From: Streptomyces sp. WAC05374
GTDB taxonomy: Bacteria > Actinomycetota > Actinomycetes > Streptomycetales > Streptomycetaceae
Assembly: GCF_004353505.1 (NCBI RefSeq)
Contig: NZ_SMNQ01000012.1
Coordinates: 62,001 to 126,000, forward strand
Direction of reading: 5' to 3'
Length of the DNA: 64,000 nt
Shown here piece after piece: positions 1 through 8,490 of this stretch. The translations under genes and the position numbers were made by a program. The notes beneath the pieces were generated by a model. The model searched no databases, was not told the DNA's origin, and was given only the letters and a program-made list of their open reading frames with translations. Every line of letters starts with the position of its first letter. Position 1 is the first letter of the stretch.

Positions 1-149
1 TGGTACGGCGTGCTCTGGTCGGTCTCCCGGGTGGCGAGCCACTCGCTGGCCGCGAGGCCCTCCAGGTCGTCCACTTTCAGCACCTCGCGCACGAGGTCGG
101 CGAGGGGGATCCGGGTCACGTCGTAGCGGAGCCGTGTGTACTTGGCCAT
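1..149 (-). CDS. strG: StrG N-terminal part (runs off window)
   Basis: Only the first 49 codons are present; the gene continues past the left edge. The ATG at 149-147 has a GAGGAG ribosome site overlapping the strF stop region, so strF and strG are tightly coupled on the minus strand. The visible protein starts MAKYTRLRYD and shows no diagnostic motif. The name rests on synteny: in the known S. griseus cluster strG follows strB1 and strF in this order. StrG is an uncharacterised streptomycin-cluster protein, so no reaction is assigned. Confidence 0.6.
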   Translation of the reverse strand, partial: MAKYTRLRYDVTRIPLADLVREVLKVDDLEGLAASEWLATRETDQSTPY

Positions 150-158
150 GTGTTCTCC

Positions 159-1004
159 TCACACCAGCATGCGGCCGCGCAGGCGCTTGCACCGCCGGTA
201 CCAGCCGCCGACCAGTTCGTCGATCACCGGGTCGCCCGTCTCCCCGTCGCTGACCTCGTGGGCCCGGCCGGCCGCGCGTACCGCCAGCCGGCGGGCGGCG
301 AGCCGCAGGGGGATGGTGGGGATGGTGAGCCGCTCCAGGTGGTTGCCCACCCGTTCGAGCGGGCTGAGGTCGAAGAACTCGCGCTGCCAGCGCAGTTCGT
401 TGTGGCGCCAGTCCTTCAGACCGTTGAAACCGCGGCCGTCGTTGTGGTGCATGACGTCCTGGAGGTCCTGGACGATCACGCGCTTGCCGGCGGCGCGGAT
501 CAGGGTGGCGAGGATGACGCCGAGCCCCTCGAAGCCGCGGTAGTGCCCCTCGGGGAAGCGGATGTTCTCGATGGTCCAGCGGTTGACGCACAGGATGACG
601 TCGTCCACGGCGTGGACCTCGTAGCGGTCCGACCCGTAGTCGTGGACCTTGTCGTAGTCGGTGACCCGGCCGCGCCGGGTCTCCTTCTCGTTCCACCAGG
701 CCAGCGAGACGGTGTCGGAGCCGCCGACCGAGCCGAGCATCCCGACGGAGTCGTCCTCGAAGACCGGCTGTGCCACCTCGGCCGGGTTCTTCCGCAGCTC
801 GACGTCGTCGTGGAGCATCACCAGTCCGGTGATGTCGGAGTTGGCGGCCGCCTGGTCGAACATGGCGTTGTACGCCGAGAACAGTGAACGCTGGTTGCGC
901 ATGGTGAACACCGGGCTGCCCGGTGTCCGGACGCGCTCGATCCCCGGCAGGCAGATGCGCTCGAACAGATTGCCCGGGCCTACGCAGACGCCGTAACCGA
1001 TCAC
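159..1004 (-). CDS. strF: StrF, glycosyltransferase-like streptomycin biosynthesis protein
   Basis: A 281-residue protein starting with GTG at 1004, 8 nt after a GGGAGG ribosome site. It resembles StrF of streptomycin clusters, which has a GT-A-like fold. A DxD-like stretch (MLHDDVE, about residue 60-70) and a later acidic region suit a nucleotide-sugar-binding enzyme. It lies 40 bp after strB1 and just before strG, the usual operon order. Its reaction in streptomycin assembly is not settled: older work proposed epimerisation, while the fold suggests sugar transfer. Confidence 0.85.
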   Translation of the reverse strand: MIGYGVCVGPGNLFERICLPGIERVRTPGSPVFTMRNQRSLFSAYNAMFDQAAANSDITGLVMLHDDVELRKNPAEVAQPVFEDDSVGMLGSVGGSDTVSLAWWNEKETRRGRVTDYDKVHDYGSDRYEVHAVDDVILCVNRWTIENIRFPEGHYRGFEGLGVILATLIRAAGKRVIVQDLQDVMHHNDGRGFNGLKDWRHNELRWQREFFDLSPLERVGNHLERLTIPTIPLRLAARRLAVRAAGRAHEVSDGETGDPVIDELVGGWYRRCKRLRGRMLV

Positions 1005-1044
1005 GTGGTCAACCTCCCTTGGCGGTAGTGGACGTGGCGGGACA

Positions 1045-2091
1045 TCAGAACCGGTAGGTCTCCAGCGAGCCGGTGCGGCGGACGTCGAGCGTGGCGCAGT
1101 GGAAGCCGCCGCCGAGGGTGCGCGAGTGGGTGAGCTGGAGCGGCAGCACGTCCATCCCGTGCTTCTCCAGCAGCTTGATCAGCCCGGTCTGCCGGCGGTC
1201 CACCACGGCCAGGTCGGGCCGCACCACCAGCAGGTTCATGCCGATCCACACCGAGCAGTGGGGCTTGTCGCCGGTGAAGCCGATGTCCACCAGCTCGGGG
1301 CAGGTGATGGTCTCCCACGACCGCAGGAAGTCGGGCATGTTCGCGTCGTTCACCCGCGAGGGGTTGATCAGCACGAGTCCGGGCCGCAGCGGCACGATGG
1401 TGGAGTCGACGTGCGTGGACGCGTACAGCCCCCGGCAGGGGTGCACGGTGTAGGTGTCGCCGACCGCCGACTGGAGCCACTTGGCGCCGAGTTCGTTGCC
1501 GCTGTCGGACACCAGGTAGAGCAGGTCGGTGCCGAAGCGCAGCACGTTGGCGGCGTCGAACACCGGCTCCACGTCGGTCAGCCGCTCACCGGCCGGGGCC
1601 TGCGGGGCGTAGGAGGCGTCGGTCAGCCGCGGCTTGGGCGCCGACAGCCACCGGGCGCCGCTGGCGAAGTAGTCCAGCAGGATGTCCTTGTAGGCGAGCG
1701 ACTCCAGGAAGCGGGCGCGCAGCGCCATCGGGGTCTCGATGACGGTCCGGCCGATGGACAGCAGGCCGTCGCGGGGGCAGTAGTCGTGGAAGCCGTCCGT
1801 CTCCCAGTCGGGGGTCCTGATCAGTGCGGCGTTGTCGCGGGCCTGGGGCCGGCGCACCGTGACGCCGAGCTTGGTCAGCTCCTCCACCAGGATGTGGAGT
1901 TCCTCCTCGGTCTCCTTCAGCACCCGGTCCGGGTACGCGCCGGAGGGGACCTGGTCCTGGCTGTCGTACTCGCTCGCGTACTCCACCGCGAAGACGCTGC
2001 GGTCGGCGCGGGGGACGCGGGCGCCCACCGCCGTGCCGACGATGATCTCCTCCAGCGGGTCCCATTCGTTGTGCACGCTGACAAGGCTCAT
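1045..2091 (-). CDS. strB1: StrB1, L-arginine:scyllo-inosamine-4-phosphate amidinotransferase
   Basis: A 348-residue pentein-fold amidinotransferase that moves the guanidino group from arginine to scyllo-inosamine 4-phosphate in streptidine formation. The ATG at 2091 follows GAGGAG. The open frame runs upstream to 2376, but the added residues are low-complexity and unlike the family. The catalytic residues known from S. griseus StrB1 are all present at the same numbers: Asp179 (FDAANV), His227 (STHVDS) and Cys332 (GGGFHCATLD). It lies 584 bp after strA, a gap with a hairpin and an octamer repeat, so it probably has its own promoter. I see no StrR consensus in that gap. Confidence 0.95.
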   Translation of the reverse strand: MSLVSVHNEWDPLEEIIVGTAVGARVPRADRSVFAVEYASEYDSQDQVPSGAYPDRVLKETEEELHILVEELTKLGVTVRRPQARDNAALIRTPDWETDGFHDYCPRDGLLSIGRTVIETPMALRARFLESLAYKDILLDYFASGARWLSAPKPRLTDASYAPQAPAGERLTDVEPVFDAANVLRFGTDLLYLVSDSGNELGAKWLQSAVGDTYTVHPCRGLYASTHVDSTIVPLRPGLVLINPSRVNDANMPDFLRSWETITCPELVDIGFTGDKPHCSVWIGMNLLVVRPDLAVVDRRQTGLIKLLEKHGMDVLPLQLTHSRTLGGGFHCATLDVRRTGSLETYRF

Positions 2092-2501
2092 GACACTCCT
2101 CACGTGGATGGGCAGGGGGGTATGACGACCGGTGGCCGGTGCGGCGCGGGCCGGCCCGCGGCGTGGTCCGCCGGGCCCGGGGGCGCGGCGGTGCACGGGA
2201 GGCGGGCCGGGACGTGTGCCGGCCGCCGGGAACGGCCCGGCGGGCACGGCGTACGGCGGGAGGTACGGGAAGGACGGCGGGAACGGCCTCGACGTGCCGG
2301 TGGGCGTTCGGGCCCCGCTCGGGGGGACCGCGCGGGATTCCGGTGCGACGTTCCTCAGCGGTGCCGCCCGGACCACCGGACCGCCTGAAGGCTAACAATC
2401 ACCGCCTCGATCCGCGACTGTGTCCGCTGCCGCCCCGCGCCGTCGTGGACGAGCGCGCCACCTGCGCTTTCCCCCGCGGCGCGCTCCTGTGCCCGGACAC
2501 C

Positions 2502-2580
2502 GGGCGTCCGGGCGTCCGGGCATCCAGGCATCCGGGCGTCCGGGCGTCCGGGCGTCCGGGCGTCCGGGCGTCCGGGCAAC
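2502..2580. repeat. Tandem 8-bp repeat, nine copies
   Basis: Nine head-to-tail copies of the octamer GGGCGTCC lie between 2502 and 2573. Seven are exact; the third (GGGCATCC) and fourth (AGGCATCC) differ. A broken copy follows at 2574-2580. Being non-triplet and between two genes, it is not coding. It lies between the strA hairpin and strB1. Confidence 0.95.
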
Positions 2581-2586
2581 GCGAAG

Positions 2587-2622
2587 AACGCGACGCGCGC
2601 CCGGGTGGGTGCGCGTCGCGTT
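2587..2622 (-). terminator. Hairpin after strA
   Basis: A perfect 12-bp inverted repeat pairs 2587-2598 (AACGCGACGCGC) with 2611-2622 around a 12-base loop. It starts about 54 bp downstream of the strA stop, as expected for a GC-rich Streptomyces terminator without a long U run. It would separate strA from strB1 transcription. Confidence 0.7.
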
Positions 2623-2675
2623 CAGCGGTGTACGGCCGGCTCGTGCGGCCCGTGCGCCGTGGGGTGTGTGCCGGG

Positions 2676-3599
2676 TCAGCGGCGCGACAGCGCGTCGGCC
2701 ACGGCGGTCTGCGACGGGTCGATCGTGGTGCGCCCGTCCTCGATGTCCCACAGCGTGTTCTGGAGCAGCCGGCCCAGGGTCCAGTTGGCCGCGCGCTCGC
2801 GGTCCAGTCCCAGCGCCTCGGTCAGCAGGTCGAAGCGCCGGCGGACCACCCGCTGGGGGTCCCCGGCCGCCTCGAGCTTCTCCCAGCCCGTGTCCAGCGC
2901 GGGCCACAGGTCGAAGCCCGGGTCACCGGCCAGGGGTTCGGGGTCGATGGCCAGCCATGGCTCGCGCTCGGCGGCCAGCACGTTGTCGTAGTGCAGGTCC
3001 CAGTGCAGCATCCGGTCCCCCGGCTCGCCGACCAGCTCGGTGACGGCCGACGCCCAGCTTCGCAGGCGCTGCCGGTCGGCGGGGTCCGTGAGCGAGCCGA
3101 CGGCCCCGGGCACGGCCTCCAGCATCTCGCGGGCGATCCCTCCGAGGCCGCGCAGCCCGTCGGGGGCCGGGACGGAGTGCAGCCTGGCCAGCAGCCCGGC
3201 GAGGGTACGCATGGCCGCGTCGTCGTCCTCGACGGACGCCAGGGTGCGCGAGGCGTCCAGGCGTTCCAGCAGCATGGCGCTGCTCACCGGGTCGTGGTCC
3301 AGCAGCCGTACGACGCCGTTGCCGTTCCAGGCGCGCAGCCCGGTCAGCGCGGCGGTCGTCTCCTCCCGGGGCATCTGGAGCTTGAGCGCGGCGCGGGTGC
3401 CGTCGGCGCGCCGTACGGGCACGACGAGCGAGGCCTCGCCGGAGGCGACGCCGCCGTCCCGCTCCAGGTCCCACCGGCCGAGCAGTCGCGCGACCAGGGC
3501 GGGCAGGGCGGCGATCCAGGCCCGTTCCTCCTCACCACCGTTTCTCGTCAGGGACGCGGCCAGGGCGTCGGGGACTTCGATCGTTTCCGGCGTACTCAT
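2676..3599 (-). CDS. strA: StrA, streptomycin 6-phosphotransferase APH(6)
   Basis: A 307-residue kinase, the same length as S. griseus APH(6)-Ia. It inactivates streptomycin by ATP-dependent 6-phosphorylation, giving self-resistance and probably holding the antibiotic as an inactive phosphate until export. The kinase motif HWDLHYDN (about residue 200), with catalytic Asp and Asn, and the downstream metal-binding region AIDPEP are present. It lies 164 bp after strR in the same direction, the known strR-strA order, so read-through from the strR promoter is likely. A strong hairpin follows the gene. Confidence 0.96.
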   Translation of the reverse strand: MSTPETIEVPDALAASLTRNGGEEERAWIAALPALVARLLGRWDLERDGGVASGEASLVVPVRRADGTRAALKLQMPREETTAALTGLRAWNGNGVVRLLDHDPVSSAMLLERLDASRTLASVEDDDAAMRTLAGLLARLHSVPAPDGLRGLGGIAREMLEAVPGAVGSLTDPADRQRLRSWASAVTELVGEPGDRMLHWDLHYDNVLAAEREPWLAIDPEPLAGDPGFDLWPALDTGWEKLEAAGDPQRVVRRRFDLLTEALGLDRERAANWTLGRLLQNTLWDIEDGRTTIDPSQTAVADALSRR

Positions 3600-3763
3600 C
3601 GGTCTTTCCTTCGAGGGGAGTTGCCCGCCGCGGCCCGGCCGCGGTGACCCGAGCGGGTCCCGCCGGCGGGACCGGGCGGTCTACCAGGGGGGCGCGGTGT
3701 GCGCGCGGCCGGCCGCGGGGCCGGGGTTCTCGGGGGCGCCGTCGGTGGCCGTGCCCGGGTGCG

Positions 3764-4858
3764 TCACCGCAGGCCGGCCCGGTGCAGGGGGGCGCCGGTG
3801 TCGCCGTCGGTGGCGCCGGGGGCCGGCTCGTCGGACCTGTCGGCGTCGGCCCGTTCGAGCTGTTCGGCGACGCGCTGCCATATCTCGGCGCAGCCCCGGG
3901 CGAGTTCGGCGATGACTTCGGCGCGGTGCGGTGGCACGTTGCCGAGCAGCCGGTCCCAGTCCTGGCTGCGGACGGCCACCACGTTGAGCCAGCGCAGCAG
4001 TACCCGGCCGTCCTCGGTGAACCGTATGGACGGGTCGCGGCTGAGGTGACGCAGCATCAGAGCCCGTGAGGGGACGGTCTCCTCGGCCCGTTCGGTACGG
4101 GCCGGTGGCTGTTCGGCGGCGGCCGGCCTCTCCCGTACGCGGTCACGTCCGGGCAGCGGGCTCTCGCCCCGGCGCAGCCGCTTGCGGACGTCGGAGGCGG
4201 TGCCCAGGGACACCCCGGCCTGGGCGGCGATCTGGCGCAGTGGCGCCGTGGGGTTCTCCTGGATGAGCCGGCCGGCCAACTGCCGTCCCTCGGTGGCGTC
4301 CAGGGGGCGGGTCCGCCCGTCACGGCCGACCCGTACGTTCGACTGTGTAACTCCCGCGGTCGAACAGGACCGCAGGGTCGCCACCGTTTTCGCCGAAAGG
4401 CCGGTGGCCCGTCCGATGGCCCGGTCGGACCAGAGCGGATGGCTCGTGAGGATGCGGCTCGCGGCGGCCTTTCGGTCGTCGAGGGAGAGCGGCAGGCCGT
4501 GGGCGATGTTCGCCTTGACCGCGAGGACGAATGCTTCTTTCTCCTCCCCCTCGAAGTACCGGACCGCGATCTCGGTGGCACCGCGGAGTCCGGCGGCCCG
4601 CAGCCGGTGCATGCCGTCGATGACCCGCAGCGTGGACCGCATCACCACAATGGGGGGAAGTTCCGCTCCGGATTCTGCGAGAGTACGAATGTGCTCGGCA
4701 TCCTCGCCGGAGCTGCGGGGGGAGTCGGAGGCCCGGAGCGAATCGATCGGCACCATGACCACGTCGGACAATTGGAAGCTGTTCTCGTCGGATTCTCCCA
4801 GGCACCCCATTGGCTGGTCACGCGCTTGAACAGGGCTGTTACCTAAAACAGGCTCCAT
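3764..4858 (-). CDS. strR: StrR, pathway-specific activator
   Basis: A 364-residue DNA-binding activator of streptomycin genes, slightly longer than the 350 residues of S. griseus StrR. The N-terminal half is ParB/Spo0J-like (IDGMHRLRAA, then SDRAIGRATGLSAKTVATLR as a helix-turn-helix near residues 140-165). A second helix-turn-helix-like stretch (RQIAAQAGVSLGTASDVRKR) lies near 205-225. The ATG at 4858 follows AAAGGA. Codon 5 is TTA (4846-4844), so translation should need the bldA leucyl-tRNA. A StrR palindrome lies inside the gene. In S. griseus strR transcription depends on AdpA; I did not find a clear AdpA box. Confidence 0.96.
   Translation of the reverse strand: MEPVLGNSPVQARDQPMGCLGESDENSFQLSDVVMVPIDSLRASDSPRSSGEDAEHIRTLAESGAELPPIVVMRSTLRVIDGMHRLRAAGLRGATEIAVRYFEGEEKEAFVLAVKANIAHGLPLSLDDRKAAASRILTSHPLWSDRAIGRATGLSAKTVATLRSCSTAGVTQSNVRVGRDGRTRPLDATEGRQLAGRLIQENPTAPLRQIAAQAGVSLGTASDVRKRLRRGESPLPGRDRVRERPAAAEQPPARTERAEETVPSRALMLRHLSRDPSIRFTEDGRVLLRWLNVVAVRSQDWDRLLGNVPPHRAEVIAELARGCAEIWQRVAEQLERADADRSDEPAPGATDGDTGAPLHRAGLR
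4337..4365. promoter_or_regulatory. StrR operator inside strR
   Basis: GTTCGACTG (4337-4345), an 11-base spacer, then CGGTCGAAC (4357-4365). This fits the published StrR recognition pattern (GTTCGActG, N11, CagTcGAAc) with one mismatch. It sits in the strR coding region, so it may serve autoregulation or act on strA downstream. Confidence 0.85.
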
Positions 4859-5290
4859 TACCTATCCTTTGGTCGCCGGGCATTCACGGCAGCACGGGTC
4901 AGGGCCTTCTCTCTTTCACCCGGCATATGCTTAGCATCCATGAACGTTTAAGTAAAGTAACCCTAAGCGGCCGAAAGGCGACCCCGGGATAGGCAGGTCA
5001 CTCACCGGCGCGGGCACCGTCGCCGCACGGCAGACCGGCAGGACAGGGGGTGCCGGACAGGGTCACGGGGACGACGGCACGGGCCATGCGCTCCTTTCCG
5101 GCCACTGCCGACGATCAATCGGCCGTCCCCGTCAACGCAGTCTTAACGCAAAAGGATTGATCGCGCGGCGGGAAAACGTCACACCGTCCGCCGCCTCCGC
5201 CGCTGTCCGGCGGCGCGGCCTCTCCCGCGACAGCGCCACGCACCGTGTTCCCACGCCCCCGTGTTCCCAAGACCACACAGGGAGAACGAC
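4859..5290. promoter_or_regulatory. Divergent strR-strD promoter region
   Basis: These 432 bp separate the divergent strR and strD. An unusually AT-rich island at about 4915-4970 lies on the strR side and contains the odd palindrome ATGCT-T-AGCAT (4927-4937), a good place for the strR promoter. A second AT-richer patch at 5139-5162 lies on the strD side. I see no gene here and no StrR consensus. Confidence 0.6.
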
Positions 5291-6358
5291 ATGAAAGCGC
5301 TCGTACTGGCCGGCGGAGCGGGCACGCGCCTGAGGCCCATCACGCACACGTCCGCGAAGCAGTTGGTGCCGGTGGCCAACAAACCCGTCCTGTTCTACGG
5401 GCTGGAGGCGATCGCCGCGGCCGGCATCACCGATGTCGGTATTGTCGTCGGCGACACCTTCGGGGAAATCACCGACGCCGTGGGGGACGGCTCGAAATTC
5501 GGTCTCGACGTGAGTTACATACCGCAGCCGAAACCCCTGGGACTCGCGCACGCCGTCCTGGTGGCCCGCGATTACCTGGGCGAGGACGACTTCATCATGT
5601 ATCTCGGCGACAACTTCGTGGTGGGGGGGATCGAGGGACCCATCCGGGACTTCCGCGCCGCCCGGCCGGACGCACATCTGCTGCTCACCCATGTGTCCGA
5701 CCCCCGGTCCTTCGGCGTGGCCGAACTCGACGCCGCGGGGCGGGTGTGCGGGCTGGAGGAGAAGCCCGCCCACCCCAGGAGCGACCTGGCCCTGGTCGGG
5801 GTGTACCTCTTCTCCCCCGCCATCCACGAGGCCGTGCGGGCCGTCAAGCCGTCGTGGCGCGGCGAGTTGGAGATCACCGACGCGGTGCAGTGGCTGATCG
5901 ACGCCGGCCGGGACGTGCGCTCCACGCAGATCACCGGCTACTGGAAGGACACCGGCAACGTGGCCGACATGCTGGAGGTGAACCGGCTCGTGCTGGAGGC
6001 GACCGAGCCGCGCTGCGACGGCCTGGTGGACGAGCACAGCGACCTCATCGGGCGCGTCCGGGTCGAGGAGGGCGCCGAGGTGCGCAACTCCCGTGTGGTG
6101 GGCCCCGCCGTGATCGGTGCGGGCGCGGTCGTGGCCGGCTCGTACGTGGGGCCGTTCACCTCCATCGCCGAGGACTGCCTGGTGGAGGACAGCGAGGTCG
6201 AGTTCTCCATCGTGCTGCGCGGCGCCTCCATCAGCGGGGTGCGGCGCATCGAGGCGTCGCTCATCGGCCGCCATGTGCGGGTGACGTCCGCGCCGCCGGT
6301 GCCGCACGCCCACCGCCTCGTGCTCGGCGACCACAGCAAGGCGCAGATCTCCTCCTGA
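5291..6358 (+). CDS. strD: StrD, glucose-1-phosphate thymidylyltransferase
   Basis: A 355-residue enzyme, the usual StrD length, making dTDP-glucose from dTTP and glucose 1-phosphate, the first step to dTDP-dihydrostreptose. The N-terminal nucleotide-binding signature LAGGAGTRLRPITHTSAKQL is intact. The C-terminal third shows the hexapeptide-like repeats of the long RmlA type. The ATG at 5291 follows GGGAGA; an upstream in-frame ATG at 5261 lacks a ribosome site. It leads the strD-strE-strL run. Confidence 0.95.
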   Translation: MKALVLAGGAGTRLRPITHTSAKQLVPVANKPVLFYGLEAIAAAGITDVGIVVGDTFGEITDAVGDGSKFGLDVSYIPQPKPLGLAHAVLVARDYLGEDDFIMYLGDNFVVGGIEGPIRDFRAARPDAHLLLTHVSDPRSFGVAELDAAGRVCGLEEKPAHPRSDLALVGVYLFSPAIHEAVRAVKPSWRGELEITDAVQWLIDAGRDVRSTQITGYWKDTGNVADMLEVNRLVLEATEPRCDGLVDEHSDLIGRVRVEEGAEVRNSRVVGPAVIGAGAVVAGSYVGPFTSIAEDCLVEDSEVEFSIVLRGASISGVRRIEASLIGRHVRVTSAPPVPHAHRLVLGDHSKAQISS

Positions 6359-6407
6359 TGCCTCCTGACCCCGACCCGTTGCGACCGGAAGGCGGAAGCC
6401 CGTTCCC

Positions 6408-7397
6408 ATGACCACACATCTGCTCGTCACCGGCGGAGCCGGTTTCATCGGTTCCCACTACGTCCGCACCCTGCTCGGCCCCGACGGCCCGCCCGACGTG
6501 GTGGTGACCGTGCTGGACGCCCTGAGCTACGCCGGCAATCCGGCCAACCTGGCGACCGTGCGCGACCACCCCCGGTACCGGTTCGTGCACGGCGACATCT
6601 GCGACGCGGCGCTGGTCGACCGGGTGATGGCCGGCCAGGACCAGGTCGTGCACTTCGCCGCCGAGTCCCACGTGGACCGCTCGCTGATCGACGCCTCCGC
6701 CTTCGTACGCACCAATGTGCACGGCACCCAGACGCTGCTGGACGCGGCCCGGCGGCACGGGGCGGCGCCGTTCGTCCAGGTGTCCACCGACGAGGTCTAC
6801 GGGTCCATCGAGCACGGCTCGTGGACCGAGGACGAACCACTGCGGCCCAACAGCCCCTACTCCGCCTCCAAGGCGTCCGCCGACCTGCTGGTGCTGGCCC
6901 ACCACGTCAGCCACGGCCTGGACGTGCGGGTGACCCGCTGCTCCAACAACTACGGGCCCCACCAGTTCCCGGAGAAACTGGTCCCCCGCTTCATCACCCT
7001 GCTGATGGACGGGCACCGGGTGCCGCTGTACGGGGACGGGCTGCACGTGCGCGAGTGGCTGCACGTCGACGACCACGTACGGGGCATCGAGGCGGTCCGC
7101 ACCCGCGGCCGCGCCGGCCGGGTGTACAACATCGGAGGGGGCACCACACTGAGCAACAGGGAGCTGGTGGGGCTGCTCCTCGAGGCGTGCGGTGCCGACT
7201 GGAGCAGCGTGGTGCACGTCGAGGACCGCAAGGGGCACGACCGGCGCTACTCGGTGGACTCCACCCGGATACGGCGGGAACTGGGCTTCGCGCCGGCCAC
7301 CGGCCTGGCCGAGGGGCTGGCCGCCACGGTCGCCTGGTACCGGACGAACCGCTCCTGGTGGGAGCCGCTGCTCCCGGCCGGCTCGCTGCCCGCCTAG
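6408..7397 (+). CDS. strE: StrE, dTDP-glucose 4,6-dehydratase
   Basis: A 329-residue short-chain dehydrogenase/reductase of the RmlB type, forming dTDP-4-keto-6-deoxyglucose. The NAD-binding GGAGFIGSHY is at the N terminus, the dehydratase motif STDEVYG near residue 125, and the catalytic YxxxK as YSASK near 150. It lies 49 bp after strD in the same operon. Its product feeds StrM and StrL. Confidence 0.95.
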   Translation: MTTHLLVTGGAGFIGSHYVRTLLGPDGPPDVVVTVLDALSYAGNPANLATVRDHPRYRFVHGDICDAALVDRVMAGQDQVVHFAAESHVDRSLIDASAFVRTNVHGTQTLLDAARRHGAAPFVQVSTDEVYGSIEHGSWTEDEPLRPNSPYSASKASADLLVLAHHVSHGLDVRVTRCSNNYGPHQFPEKLVPRFITLLMDGHRVPLYGDGLHVREWLHVDDHVRGIEAVRTRGRAGRVYNIGGGTTLSNRELVGLLLEACGADWSSVVHVEDRKGHDRRYSVDSTRIRRELGFAPATGLAEGLAATVAWYRTNRSWWEPLLPAGSLPA

Positions 7398-7493
7398 GAC
7401 GTGTCTTCCGGGTCGCGCCCGGCACGATCCGAAGGACACGCCCTGGGTTCCCTCCGCCCGACGCCGGGCGCGCACCCCCCGGAGACCGACACC

Positions 7494-8408
7494 ATGTCCC
7501 CGTACCCTCGCCCGCGCTGGCTCGTCACCGGTGCGTCCGGCATGCTGGGGCGCGAACTCACCTCCCTGCTGCTGCGCCGGGGTGCGGCGGTGACCGCGCT
7601 CGGCCGCGGCGCCCTGGACATCACGGACGGCGCGGCCGTGCGCGACGCGCTGGCACGCCACCGGCCGGCGGTGGTGGTCAACTGCGCGGCGTGGACCGCG
7701 GTCGACGCGGCGGAGTCGGAGCCGTCGCGGGCCATGGCGGTGAACGGTGACGGACCGCGCCATCTCGCGTCGGCCTGCCGCGCGCTGGACGCCGTCCTGC
7801 TCCAGCTCTCCACCGACTACGTGTTCGCCGGTTCGGCCGTGCGGCCCTACCGGGAGGACGACCCCACCGCGCCGCGCACGGTGTACGGCTTCACCAAGCG
7901 GGCCGGGGAACGGGCGGTGCTGAGCATCCTGCCCGAGGCCGGCTACGTGGTCCGCACCGCCTGGCTGTACGGGGCGGGCGGGCCCAACTTCGTGGCCACG
8001 ATGATCCGTCTGGAGGCCGAGCGGGACACCGTGCGCGTGGTGGACGACCAGCACGGCCAGCCGACCTGGACCGCCGACCTCGCCGACCGGCTGGCGGCGC
8101 TGGGCTCGGCGGCGCTCGCCGGGGCGGCGCCCGCCGGTGTCTACCACGCGACCAACACGGGCGGCACCACCTGGTACGCCCTGGCCCGCGAGACGTTCCG
8201 GCTGCTCGGCGCCGATCCCGACCGGGTCCGTCCCACCACCAGCCGGGCGCTGGCCCGGCCGGCCACGCGGCCCGGCTACAGCGTGCTGGACCAGCCGCGC
8301 TGGCGGGAGGCGGGCCTGGAGCCGTTGCGGGACTGGCGCGCCGCGCTGACGGAGGCGTTCCCCACGCTCCGCGGTGCGGTGGGCCGTTCGGCGGTGCCCC
8401 GGCGGTGA
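7494..8408 (+). CDS. strL: StrL, dTDP-4-keto-L-rhamnose reductase (dTDP-dihydrostreptose synthase)
   Basis: A 304-residue RmlD-like reductase for the last step to dTDP-L-dihydrostreptose. GASGMLG near the start binds NADPH, and YGFTK carries the catalytic Tyr and Lys. The ATG at 7494 follows GGAG and gives the S. griseus length; the open frame to 7401 adds unrelated residues. It is the last gene of the strDEL unit and faces strM across a hairpin. Confidence 0.94.
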   Translation: MSPYPRPRWLVTGASGMLGRELTSLLLRRGAAVTALGRGALDITDGAAVRDALARHRPAVVVNCAAWTAVDAAESEPSRAMAVNGDGPRHLASACRALDAVLLQLSTDYVFAGSAVRPYREDDPTAPRTVYGFTKRAGERAVLSILPEAGYVVRTAWLYGAGGPNFVATMIRLEAERDTVRVVDDQHGQPTWTADLADRLAALGSAALAGAAPAGVYHATNTGGTTWYALARETFRLLGADPDRVRPTTSRALARPATRPGYSVLDQPRWREAGLEPLRDWRAALTEAFPTLRGAVGRSAVPRR

Positions 8409-8443
8409 GGTGCCGCTCCCGGCCGGGGGCGCACGCGGACGAC

Positions 8444-8479
8444 GACGGCCCACCGGTGGGATTTCACCGGTGGGCCGTC
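8444..8479. terminator. Bidirectional terminator between strL and strM
   Basis: A perfect 15-bp inverted repeat pairs 8444-8458 with 8465-8479 around the loop GGATTT. It lies between the convergent strL and strM stop codons, so it can stop transcription from both sides. Confidence 0.9.
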
Positions 8480-8490
8480 CTGTCGTGCGC

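Larger units (their letters stand above)
2092..2675. other. strA-strB1 intergenic region, expected strB1 promoter
   Basis: These 584 bp separate the strA stop from the strB1 start and hold no convincing gene. The part next to strA carries a 12-bp-stem hairpin, followed by an array of 8-bp repeats. The part next to strB1 (2092-2500) is very GC-rich. The strB1 promoter should be here, because the hairpin would stop strA transcription, but I could not identify -10/-35 boxes or a StrR palindrome by eye. Confidence 0.5.

Noticed and set aside
350..385. GTTCGA and TCGAAG half-sites in strF as a StrR operator
   Set aside because: Only 5 bases separate the 9-bp halves instead of 11, and the site is inside coding sequence.
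2092..2500. StrR operator expected upstream of strB1
   Set aside because: I read both strands of the gap and found no GTTCGAC or GTCGAAC pair at the right distance.
2502..2580. Repeat array as CRISPR
   Set aside because: Octamers without spacers and no cas genes; it is a simple tandem repeat.
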